From positions 1 through 64,000 of the forward strand of contig JARUPY010000440.1 of the NCBI GenBank assembly GCA_029817715.1: a stretch of DNA of 64,000 nt. The letters are read 5' to 3'. The stretch is from Melastoma dodecandrum (taxonomy: Eukaryota > Streptophyta > Magnoliopsida > Myrtales > Melastomataceae). The notes under the pieces are model-generated. The model saw only the letters and a list, made by a program, of their open reading frames with translations, did no database searches and was not told the DNA's origin. Below are positions 46,465 to 58,300 of the stretch, piece after piece. How positions within the stretch are numbered: the first letter of the stretch is position 1; each line of letters begins with the position of its first letter. A program made the translations under genes and the position numbers.

Positions 46465-49400
46465 ATGGCCTTCGGGGCTTTGATTTCCAACCGCAATTTC
46501 ACCTCCTTCTTCTGTTCTGGTAATTCCCTCCTTCCTCTCCCTTTCCCTGTGTTGTTTGGTTTACTAGTTGTCTGTCTGGTTTTGGTTACTTCCTCCGCAT
46601 TCTTTGCTTCTCTTGGATGCCTCTTCTCCCCGTCCCCAACTTCTGGTTCTTTCAATTTTAGTTTTCGTCCTAGTTCGTAAGAGTTTCTTTCTGTATGCAT
46701 GTTGTCGTCCCTGGACACACTCGGCCGGATATCTCTCTCCTTGTCTTTCTCATCATCAATTCTTCTGCTGAAGCAACAATTTTGCGGACCCAGGTTCTGG
46801 GTTTTGATGCATCGTGGCCTTCCTTTGTATCCCGACAACGAATCCCCGTTTACGGACTGAAAACTTCATTCCTTCTGGATTTACTCCTTTCCAAGTTACT
46901 CTCCTGTGTTTATGGAGTAGCCTTAGATGGCCTCCTCCTCATTTAACTGCTGAGGATGAATTTGTTGCAGGTCGGCTATGGCATGCCGACAGGGGCCATT
47001 TATCTCAAAGGGATGGACGTTCGTGTGGCTCTTCACCTGATGCCAGAAGGAACTTACTTCCCCCAAAGTTGGGTGACGGCGAAGAGCATAGAGATGGACG
47101 CTCCTTTTGCGCTCCCTCTCGAGTGGTTCCGAACAGGAAGCCTGATCTTGTGCTCTGTACGAAACTCAGAAAGACAAGCCCTGCTCTTCTCATCCACCCA
47201 CGGAGATCAGGAAAATGCCATTGCTATGCTTCTTCTTCATCCTACCATTACAGCCTATCTGCGCTCTTCTTTAAAAAGATGTCTGGGCCCTATACCGGAC
47301 GGAGTCAGAAACCTGACATTGCTAAGACCAGCAGATCTCGCGCCTACTACAAATCAGAGGAATACGACATATCGGAGATAAGGTTGGAAGCGCTTACCAT
47401 GCCAGAAACATCGGGCGAGGTTGTCTTAGCCGAAGATAGCACCCGCGAAGAATTGCTGCCATGGTGGCAAGACTTCCCAAAACGTTGGGCGATCGTCCTC
47501 CTATGCTTCATGGCGTTTATGTTGTGTAACATGGACAGGGTCAGTGATGTTGTTCTGATGATTTTAAACTGCTACATTCCATGCTTAAATATTTCTATCT
47601 TGATAATATTTCATGCTGCTTACCACACATTTGTCATGGGATTACCCTGTGAGGTCACATAAGCCGTCGCCATGACTTTGTCCCGAAGTTGCTTAACACC
47701 AGTTGCCATTTTAAGAAAAGGCTCGTGGCTGTTGTCCAATAAAGTGGATGTCGTAATCCTGAATTCTCCATTTATTGTTAGTTAGGCTTTGTTGTTGCTC
47801 TCTACTCTAAAAACCCTACCTTTCCTTGTAGGTGAACATGAGCATTGCCATTCTCCCGATGTCCCAAGAGTTTGGCTGGAATAGTGCTACGGTTGGATTA
47901 ATTCAATCTTCCTTCTTCTAGGGATATTTACTCACTCAGGTCCAAATTGAGAATATTTTACTCTTGTTTTGGATGTGCAGTTCTAAGTATCCGTGTGTTC
48001 TTCTGCATCTTACACTAAGGACATCTGTTGGAACGATATTGCATTTATGTAAAGGCATTTAAACCTACTTACTGGCTTCTCTTGAAAATCTACTGATTAT
48101 GTTATATGCTCATATATCTATTTATAGATTGTCGGAGGTATATGGGCTGATAAAATTGGAGGCAAGCTGGTCTTGGGATTTGGGGTTGTCTGGTGGTTTA
48201 TAGCCACAGTCTTGACTCCAATTGCCGCAAGACTCGGGCTTCCCTTTTTGCTTATCATGCGTGCATTCATGGGAATCGGTGAGGTAAGTGCTCGCTCCTG
48301 AGATGTGCATTCTGATCGGCCTGACCTGATCCTCATGGACCTATTTAGTATATATTTTGCTTGTGCTGGTCCTAGAGTTTTGAGTGGCCGTTGATGCCTG
48401 GTTGTTTGTTCTGATAAATTACTAAAGAGTGGCTGCTTAATGCAGGGTGTTGCTATGCCTGCCATGAACAATATCCTTTCTAAATGGATCCCTGTGTCAG
48501 AGAAGAGCAGATCACTCCCTATGGTGTATAGCGGCATGTATCTTGGTTCAGTGACAGGGTTGGCCTTTTCTCCTGTTTTGATCCACAAATTTGGCTGGCC
48601 ATCTATCTTCTATACTTTTGGTTCTCTTGGAAGCATATGGTTAAATTTGTGGCAGCAAAAGGTGAGGATTTATTTTGGCCTATTATTCTACGTAATATGA
48701 AATTGCCGTTGACCATTTAAAAAACTAGAAAAAGATGTCCTCTTGAACTCTTCTCTTCAGATTAACTTGGAAATAATCCCTTTAGCTAACACCCGCCTAC
48801 TCGTAATTTGCTGCATCAGCATTTTTGGCCCTCTGTAGCAAGTGTGATTTTTGCTCTTCCAGGCACATAGTTCACCCAAGGAAGATCCAGAGCTCAGTGA
48901 GTCAGAGAGAAAAGTAATATTAGGTGGAAATATTTCTAAAGAACCCCCGTAACTATCATTCCATGGAAACTGATCTTGCCAAAAGCACCTGTCTGGGCCC
49001 TCATAATTTCTCACTTCTGCCACAACTGGGGAACATTTATTCTTTTGACATGGATGCCTACATATTATAACCAGGTAGTGGCTTCCTTTATTCGTATTCC
49101 TCTCATTCCTTAAAACAAAGATCCTGTTATTTCTATTTTCACCGGGCCATTTCTTCTCCTCTGATATTTTGCTTACGGTAGCAATCTTCCTATGCTTCCA
49201 GGTTTTGAAGTACAATCTCACAGAATCGGGTTTGCTCTGTGTCTTGCCATGGTTGACAATGGCTGTTTTTGCCAACATTGGTGGCTGGATTGCAGACACC
49301 CTAGTGAGCAGAGGTCTGTCTGTGACTTCTGTCAGGAAGGTCTGAGCTAATGCCATGCCACCATTAATCGTAGTATTTTCACATTTTCTTTGATGTATTA

Positions 49401-50494
49401 AGAGAAGTTAATCTTTTATGTCGAGGTTTGGTTCACCTCAATTTTATCTCTACTTCCAATACTGATTACTGCCTGACAAGAAGAAACCTTGTTTCTGCAG
49501 ATCATGCAGTCAATTGGATTTTTGGGTCCCACGTTCTTCCTAACACAGTTGAGCAACGTGAAGACGCCTGCTCTGGCTGTTTTATACATGGCTTGCGGTC
49601 AGGTTCAAGTCATGCCTTATTATATGCTTCCTTCTGAATATACTTAAGTGATGAAATTGTACGCAGTGTATTGCTGACTGGTGATTTTAGCGTATACATG
49701 GTTAGCTTTTATAACGCCTTTCTTCATCACGTCCATTAGAGAGCATCACTTTTATGCATCATTACTCTGCCGCCACGCTCCATAAGCTAGTGGTGACCAT
49801 CATCAAGATTAACAGTAGGTCGGAGGACACTCACTCTAATATGTGGTTGTCAGATGTGGACTCCATCTGTATAGATGTTGATGTGTGTATTAGCGGAGAT
49901 GCCTTTCGCTCTTGCCCTTTTTGCTTTGGGTGTTGTTATGATGACTTGTATTGGTGGCTTTTCAGGGATTTGATGCATTTTCACAGTCAGGTCTCTACTC
50001 CAATCACCAAGACATTGGACCCCGCTACGCTGTAAGTGAAACAAAATTCTGGCGTAGTTTGATCAGTTTGATATGCTCTAGTCCCGAGTAATCCTAACAC
50101 TTGGAAACGCCACGCCGCTCAGCCACGTGGGAACACTTATAACTCTTCATTACTCCATAAGCTAATTTTGAAAGGGTTACCGTCCCATTGATCTTCCTGT
50201 CATGTGATCTCTGGCTCATACAATCACAGGGAGTGTTGCTCGGATTGTCCAACACAGCGGGCATTTTGGCAGGGGTCTTTGGTACTGCTGCGACAGGATA
50301 CATACTTCAGCGAGGTAAGCACGCATTTCTGTTTCCCAGTTCTCGGCACTGGGGTCTCCTTTTGGATCAAGATTCTGAATAGATTGGCTTTTGCAGGCTC
50401 TTGGGACGATGTGTTCAAGGTGGCAGTTGCCCTCTATATTATAGGGACATTGGTGTGGAATTTCTTCTCAACTGGGGAGAAGGTTCTTGATTGA
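46465..50494 (+). pseudogene. PHT4;4: Plastid anion/ascorbate transporter, PHT4;4 (ANTR2) type, with two lesions
   Basis: PHT4;4 proteins are 12-helix major-facilitator transporters of the chloroplast envelope; Arabidopsis PHT4;4 carries ascorbate. Exons: 46465-46519, 46971-47539, 47832-47939, 48128-48283, 48446-48661, 48863-49074, 49202-49339, 49501-49602, 49966-50031, 50230-50314 and 50397-50494, about 600 residues including a long basic transit peptide. Conserved blocks include RWAIVLLCFMAFMLCNMDR, VNMSIAILPMSQEFGW, GGIWADKIGGK, MRAFMGIGEGVAMPAMNNI and WNFFSTGEK. Lesions: TAG at 47919-47921 where the family has Trp (in SSFFWGYLLTQ), and two extra C in a C run at 48944-48948, shifting the frame to an immediate TAA. 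All splice sites are good. Either a very recent pseudogene or two sequence errors. Confidence 0.88.
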
Positions 50495-52200
50495 GAATCC
50501 TTTATTATAGGAGTCTGGTAGCATTGAGATATTGAGTATATGCACTTGAAGAGGAAGGGAATGGCTCCGCAGAGATGCTTGTGAAGGAGAGGACCTGATC
50601 GGTGAATGAAGGTCCTCCCCCTGCTACTACAGGCCCACAGAGCCAAGGTGAGACATCCCTCCCTCCCACCTTCTAATGACAATGCCAACTTCTGTGAGCA
50701 GATGCTGCCGTAGATGGATGAAGAAATTCATTCCTTTTTTTTTTTATATACATGGCACTAAAAAGAGATTGGGGGTCATCTGTTGTCATAACTGTACCGT
50801 CTTATGACCCTTTTATGCTGGTGGGTTAAGTCGGAGGAAGCCTAGCGGAACAAGAAGTCCACGATTAATGTAATCAATCCTATTCTACGTGTACTGCACT
50901 GGTACCGAGTTGAGAGTCTGGTTTGTATGCCTTGTCAGCAGTAGGCGGGCGGTGACTGTTGGTTTTGATCGTCTGATGATGCTTTAGGATGATAATATTT
51001 ACAGGGCGAGCAAAGCATATAAACTGGTGTGAGTGAAGAAACAAGAGTTTTGTACAAGTTTAGTTTTAAAAAAATTCATGTAATACGGTCGGTGTTTTAA
51101 AAATTACTTGTTTATCAAATGAAAAATTCAGACAGTTACTTGTTTATCAAATGAAAAATTCAGACAGTACTAGTGCATTTTGTACCGCTCATTCAATAAA
51201 GTTTTTGTAAAATTAAGGATGAAAATTCGTCCAAACAGTAAGTATAACATAAATTTAGAAATTGCGATTATATTTCAAGAATTTTTTCGAAATTAACCGT
51301 TGAAGAAACAAATAAATCAAGAGAATAAAAATAAATGATTCTTGATGAAGGAAGGTAACGATGAGAAATTAGGGATTTCGGGCCTTAAGGCTTTTCTTAG
51401 TAGCGGATCCAAACCCAATTCTCATTTACCATTCCCACTCCTGTTTGTTTTGTATTTCGACGGGACGAGAAGGCGTCTTCTTGGCTTGGCTACCCAACAA
51501 AACAAACAAATCCCCCCCCTGGCCTGACTGCCCCTTTTTCTTTTCCCTGGTTGGCTGTCACACCCCTCCGGTTGGTATGTATACCCCCGTTTTCCCACAA
51601 CCACCCCCCTCGATCGGCAGACTGATTGCACTTTCACTCTCGTGGTTTTTCTTCGTGCTAGGGATCTGGAGCTTCTAGGGTTTATTCTTGAAGGTTTTCG
51701 GTGCGTGTTCCCTTCTGGGGCTTGGGCTTAGTCACTGATTCTCTGCCTCCATTAATGTGGATGTTTGAGTTCCACCTAGGTTTTAAGATTTTTTTTGAGA
51801 TCTTTATGTGGCTTCTTATGTTTTCTTTTTGTGCTGTTATGTCCTGACGGCAGTAGGTTCCGGAGAATCTCTTTATCAACTTCCAGTGTTTGGGTTCACC
51901 GGGGGGGGGGGGGGGGGGTTGTCTTAACATTAGCGCGATACACATTTATGATATTGTTTGTATCATTTTTTTTTGTATATTTTTCTGCATTGCCATTTCT
52001 CTGCCAATGCTATGTCTCTGGTATATATTTTTAAACAAAAATTAAAATTTTATGTCATGATCTTAGGATGCCTATCATTTTCTTCCGGTGAAGCAGAAGA
52101 TGTCTGTGCTTGCTTTAGTTACCGATATGATAGGCTTCTTTTTTATTTTATGAGATTCTTTCTTTTACATACTGTTGTCAAATAGAATGCGTTGACCCAT
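50495..52200. other. Intergenic; BRM upstream region
   Basis: The 3' region of the transporter gene runs to about 50,950. From 51,340 the sequence becomes T-rich and leader-like with several short frames lacking any domain. I looked here for the Gly/Ser/Gln-rich first exon usual for BRM genes and did not find it. Confidence 0.4.
51901..51918 (+). repeat. Homopolymer run of 18 G
   Basis: Eighteen consecutive guanines upstream of the BRM coding region, possibly within its leader or first intron. Length is uncertain for technical reasons. Confidence 0.9.
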
Positions 52201-52332
52201 TTTGTTCTGGTGTATACCTGCAGTTAGTTTGGTAACAATTGATTGGGGAGTTATCCAATATTCTAGCATATCAGGGAGCTATCCTCGTGGGGAAGTTGTG
52301 GAGTTAGCCGCTGATCTTCTTCACTTGGTTCC

Positions 52333-55300
52333 ATGCAATTTCCACATCATAGAAATCTTGGAGACAGGGCTCCTCAACAAGGTGCTGCCCAGGATGGGCA
52401 GAATAGAATGATTGAACAACATGCTATGAATCCAGCTCATCAGGCATATTATCAATATGCTTTGCAGGCGTCACAGCAATCGAACCCCGAGATATTGGCG
52501 ACCCATGGATCGAGTAAGGAAACAGAAGTTTGGTCAGGAAATCTCAAAATGCAGGACTTTATGGCTGCCCAGGCCTCATCTTCTAAGAGCTCTTTCCCTG
52601 GTGAAAAGCAGCCGGGACAAGTGTCTCAGTCAGGGTCCGACCAGAGGCATGAGGCGCATTCTACTGCTCAACCTGTAGTTAGACCACTGGTACATGAACT
52701 GCATGGTCATCAAAGTATGCCTAACAACCAGCTAGCAGTGGCACAGATGCAAATAGTACAGTCATGGGCAGCTGAGAACAATGTTGATCTCTCGCTTCCT
52801 GCAAATGCCAACATGATGGCACAGCTTTTCCCGCTTATGCAGGCTAGAATGTTGGCACAGCACAAAGCTAATGAAAGCAACAGTGGGTTACAGTCCTCAC
52901 TCAACCTATCCTCAAAACCACAAGCTGTGTCTCCTTCCATCACAAGTGAAAGTTCCTCCCATGCTAATTCCCACCACGAGGCATCTGGGCAGACTGCTTC
53001 TGGAAAAACCAGGCAAGCAGTTTCTGTTGGTCCTTCTGCCCAAATTTCTGCCGCTGTTGGTCCTCCAGCTGTCAGCAATTCAGGTAACATGGTGCAGCAA
53101 TTTTCAAGTCACGGTAGAGAGGTTCAAGTACCTCATGGAAAAGCCCATGTACCTGGTAGTGGAATGCTACCCATGCGTCCTCCACAAACTTCAAGTGCAT
53201 CTCTGGGATTAGATATGCAACCTAAAAAGCCAACTACTATCCCCGAGACTGTTCAAATGCAGAATTTTAGGCAGTTGAACCAGTCTTCTCCCCAGCCACC
53301 AGCTTCTTCTGCTGGTGGGTCCTCAAACAATATTACCCAGGTTGGCGCAGCTATGCTGACACCCTCACAGCATTATGGGTTTACAAAACAGCAACTGCAC
53401 GTCCTTAAAGCACAGATCCTGGCCTTTAGGCGCCTTAAGGTCTGAGAATATATCAACTCCAGTTTTTTTGTTACTTGCATGTTCAGAAATATACGATAAA
53501 CCCTTTTTCTCCTTAGTCTTAATCAGTAAATCCTCAGTATTCTTTGTTGATTTAGTGGTCCTTCAGTTGCAATAATTATATACCGATTCTATCTTTGAGG
53601 GCTAACCTTGAGATAGCACATAAGTTCCTCCCTGTGCTAGTGGGGCATGTGATGCATCATCTACAGAAGATATGTTAAATTAAAAAAAAATCATAAAACC
53701 CTTGAAGAGGTTGCTTTTTTCTTAATAGCTGACTCGAGAAATTTGAATCTCCTTCTTAGATTATCAAATGATAATTAGATTGACATAGATGGTAACGACA
53801 GGGCCACTGTTCGACTTTATTTTTGGAAAGATTTATCTCTTCCAATATATGTTCTGTTTTCTGCAGAAAAAAGAAACTCTTCCTCAAGAACTTCTCCGAT
53901 CTATTGTCCCACCACCTCTTGATGCACAGTCATCACAGCAGCAACCTCTTCCTGCTGGAGGGAGTAGTCAAGATAAGTCTGTAAAGTTTGTGGTAGATGC
54001 CAGGCCTGCACAAGCAAATGAGGAGGTTCACCCCCAACATTTGATTAACATGCAGAATAACTCAAGAGATCCCAGCTTTGTAGTAGAGGGGAAGGCATCT
54101 GCCTCGGATGTCCAAATTCGAGGCGCACCCCCTGCTTTGAAGGGAACTTCTTCTGTTCAACCTGCTATAAAAGAAGATCATCAGCGCGATGCATATCCTG
54201 TCAAAGTCGAGCAAGAATCTGAACACTCATCTCAGAAAACTCCTGCCCCAGCTGACTTTGCGGCTGATAAAGGCAAGGATACTGCCTCCCAAGGGGTTAT
54301 CTCTGATGTCATGCAAGGAAAGAAACCGGCACAGTCTAGTGCTGGAGGTCTACAGAAAGATGCTATCTCTGCACGGAAATATCATGGACCACTTTTTGAC
54401 TTTCCTTACTTTACTAGGAAGTATGATTCAATTGGGTCCACACCACCGCTTAACACCAATGATAATCTTACACTGGCTTACAATTTGAAGGATCTTCTCA
54501 TCGAAGAAGGTTTGGAGGTGCTTAATAAGAAAAGGGCCGAGAATTTGAAGAAAATTGGGGGGTTACTTGCAATAAATCTTGAGAGGAAAAGGATCAGGCC
54601 TGATCTTGTACTACGGTTGCAAATTGAAGAGAAAAAGCTCCGGCTTGTAGACTTACAGGCTAGATTGAGGGAAGAAGTTGACAAGCAGCAACAAGAGATT
54701 ATGGCAATGCCTGACAGACCATACCGTAAGTTTGTTCGCTTGTGTGAACGTCAAAGAATTGAGCTTAATCGACAAGTACAGGCATCTCAAAGAGCTTTGA
54801 GAGAGAAGCAGCTAAAATCAGTTTTCCATTGGCGTAAAAAGCTTCTTGAGGCTCATTGGGCCATCCGTGATGCTAGGACTGCACGAAACAGAGGTGTTGC
54901 AAAATATCATGAGAGAATGTTGAGAGAATTCTCCAAAAGAAAGGATGATGACCATAATAGGAGGATGGAGGCTTTGAAAAACAACGATGTTGAAAGATAC
55001 AGGGAGATGTTATTGGAGCAGCAGACTGCCGTTCCAGGCGATGCTGCTGAGAGATATGCTGTCCTGTCTTCTTTTCTGACTCAGACGGAAGAATATCTTC
55101 AGAAACTTGGTGGTAAAATTACAGCAGCCAAAAATCAGCAGGAAGTAGAGGAGGCTGCCAATGCGGCAGCAGCCGCAGCACGGTTGCAGGTGTGTATATG
55201 CAACTTATAATATTGTAAAGATATCCTGCAACTCTGACTTTTTCACTTGTTGATGGAAGGGGCTGTCGGAAGAAGAAGTAAGGGCAGCTGCAGCCTGTGC

Positions 55301-58300
55301 TGGGGAAGAAGTAATGATTCGCAACAGGTTCATGGAGATGAATGCACCGAAAGACAGTTCTTCTGTGAGGAAGTAAGCCATAGCCTTTCAGAATTGTACT
55401 GCCAACTCTACCTTGGGATTTCATGGAGGTGTTGTTAATTTGTGTATATTTTAACTCTGAGTTTGTTAACATGTCACCTAATTTAAGGCAGAAAGTTAAG
55501 TTGCTAATTGGCTGATGAGAATCATGTGAACTATGTAGTAGTATCAAATGCTGCATAGTTGATGACAATTTTCTGTCTGTTTATTTTACAGGTATTATAG
55601 CTTAGCACATGCTGTTAATGAACGGGTGGTACGACAACCATCCATGCTTAAGGCTGGAACCTTACGGGATTATCAGCTTGTAAGTTAGTTCAGAGCTGTT
55701 CGTATTTTGTCTACTATATTTTCTGAGGGCCTTCTGAATTTAAATATCTTTTTCTGCCTAATTTTATGAATCTGAAGGTTGGGTTGCAGTGGATGCTTTC
55801 TCTATACAACAATAAGCTAAATGGCATTTTGGCTGATGAGATGGGTCTTGGGAAAACTGTGCAGGTAGAGCTGTATTTAGTTTTCTGAACGTGGAAGTTT
55901 TCCCCAGAGGTGGATGTCAATCTACTATTGTTCTTTTCACCCATTTTGCTGTAACGGTTTGTTGATTTGAGAAAAAAAATGTTCTACTTGAAATTTCGTT
56001 TTAGGGTGCAATTCTTAACTGATTTCTATGTGAGATCAGGTGATGGCTCTTATTGCTTTTCTAATGGAGTTTAAGGGAAACTATGGACCCCATCTAATTA
56101 TTGTTCCCAATGCTGTCTTGGTTAATTGGAAGGTTGGACTTATTCTTTTGTTAGAGGATTTTTTTCCTTCTCTGAATTCAGATATTTGGCCTAATACTGT
56201 TTTCTTTGTCCAGAGCGAGTTCTATAATTGGTTGCCATCAGTCTCGTGCATCTTTTATGTGGGTAGTAAGGATCAAAGATCAAGACTGTTTTCACAGGTG
56301 TCCAGCTTTACTTCTTGCTAGTATTTGTCATTTTCGCTGTCTAAAATACTGTTGATCGTTGCACAGGAGGTGTCTGCTATGAAGTTTAATGTCCTCGTGA
56401 CTACATATGAATTCATTATGTATGATCGGTCGAAACTTTCAAAAGTTGACTGGAAGTATATAATAATTGATGAGGCTCAAAGGATGAAAGATAGAGAATC
56501 AGTGTTGGCTCGCGATCTTGATAGGTATCGTTGCCAGAGGCGACTACTTCTTACTGGTACCCCCCTACAGGTCCGTGCCTTCATTTTTCTCCAGGTTTTG
56601 TAACACATTGACTTCATAGCTGAAAAGTTTAGGACATTGTTTGGGTTTGACTGCTAATAGCATATCAAGTTCATTGGTTGGTAGATGCTTCGGTTTGAGA
56701 GGAGAAAACTTTTTCTTGAGGGGAGGGGTGGTTTCTGTTTGTAGATATCATCTTTTTGGTGCATTGGCCCTTTCTGTTGTACATCCTTGTATGAGAGGTG
56801 AGGATGTGTTGTACTATGTTCTCTTGTACAATAGGGTTGCTTTGCATTTGGGAAAAGTATCATGCGAGAAGTGCATCTGTCAAAACTGAAAATGAAGAAA
56901 GAAAATGTGAGAAGTTCTCCAGAGGGGAGGGGTTTTCTTCACATTTTTCTATTTGCACCAAAATGTAGAGAGAAAACAGGAAATGTGGTGTTAATCGAAA
57001 TCTACATCCATTTTACCATTAGTAAAGTGAATTGATGATTAACTGGCACTGTCTTTCTTGTCTGCCTGCAGAATGAACTAAAGGAGCTTTGGTCACTTTT
57101 AAATCTACTTCTTCCGGAGGTTTTCGATAATAAAAAAGTCTTCCATGATTGGTTTTCAAAGCCCTTTCAAAAAGAAGGCCCTTGTATAGATGCTGAAGAT
57201 GATTGGCTCGAGACTGAAAAGAAAGTTATAATAATCCATCGACTTCACCAGATACTGGAGCCTTTTATGCTTAGGCGTCGAGTAGAGGACGTGGAAGGTT
57301 CTCTTCCTCCAAAGGTACTCTTGATGACTGTTAGCATTTAGTTAACATGACGGAATCAAGGTCATGAAGTTGCAGTTAATTTTATGTCTTGTTCTGTTAC
57401 AGGTTTCAGTTGTCTTAAGATGTAAGATGTCTGCAATTCAGAGTGCCATCTATGATTGGATCAAATCCACTGGTACGCTTCGGGTTGACCCTGAAGATGA
57501 GCAGCGCAAGGTGCAGAGGAATCCAATATACCAAGCTCGGATGTGTAAAACGCTGAACAACAGATGCATGGAGTTGCGGAAAGCGTGTAATCATCCTTTG
57601 CTGAACTACCCATATTTCAGTGACTTCTCAAAGGATTTTCTAGTCAAGTCATGTGGGAAATTATGGATCCTTGATAGAATCCTCATAAAATTGCAAAGAA
57701 CTGGTCATCGCGTGCTACTATTCAGTACCATGACAAAGCTCCTTGATATATTAGAGGAGTACTTGCAGTGGAAAAGGCTTGTTTACAGGCGAATTGATGG
57801 AACTACCAGTCTGGAAGACCGTGAATCAGCCATTGTTGATTTCAACCTCCCTGACTCAGATTGCTTCATATTCCTTCTTAGTATCCGTGCTGCTGGACGA
57901 GGGCTGAATCTTCAGTCGGCTGACACAGTTATAATATATGATCCTGACCCCAACCCAAAGAATGAGGAGCAGGCAGTTGCTAGAGCTCACCGCATTGGTC
58001 AGACGAGAGAGGTAAAAGTTATCTATATGGAGGCTGTTGTTGACAAAATCCCAAGTCACCAGAAAGAGGATGAATTGAGAAGTGGTGGCATAATTGACAT
58101 GGAAGATGATCTAGCTGGTAAGGATCGATACATGGGATCCATTGAAAGTCTTATAAGGAATAATATTCAACAATATAAAATTGACATGGCCGATGAGGTC
58201 ATCAATGCTGGTCGGTTCGACCAAAGAACAACTCATGAAGAGAGGCGCCTGACCCTAGAGACTTTGTTACATGATGAAGAAAGGTATCAAGAGACTGTGC

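Noticed and set aside
46062..46838. 258-codon minus-strand frame
   Set aside because: Antisense to the promoter and first exon of the PHT4;4-type gene, with no domain and composition mirroring the C/T-rich plus strand.
48757..49356. 199-codon minus-strand frame
   Set aside because: Mirror of conserved transporter exons and the introns between them on the plus strand.
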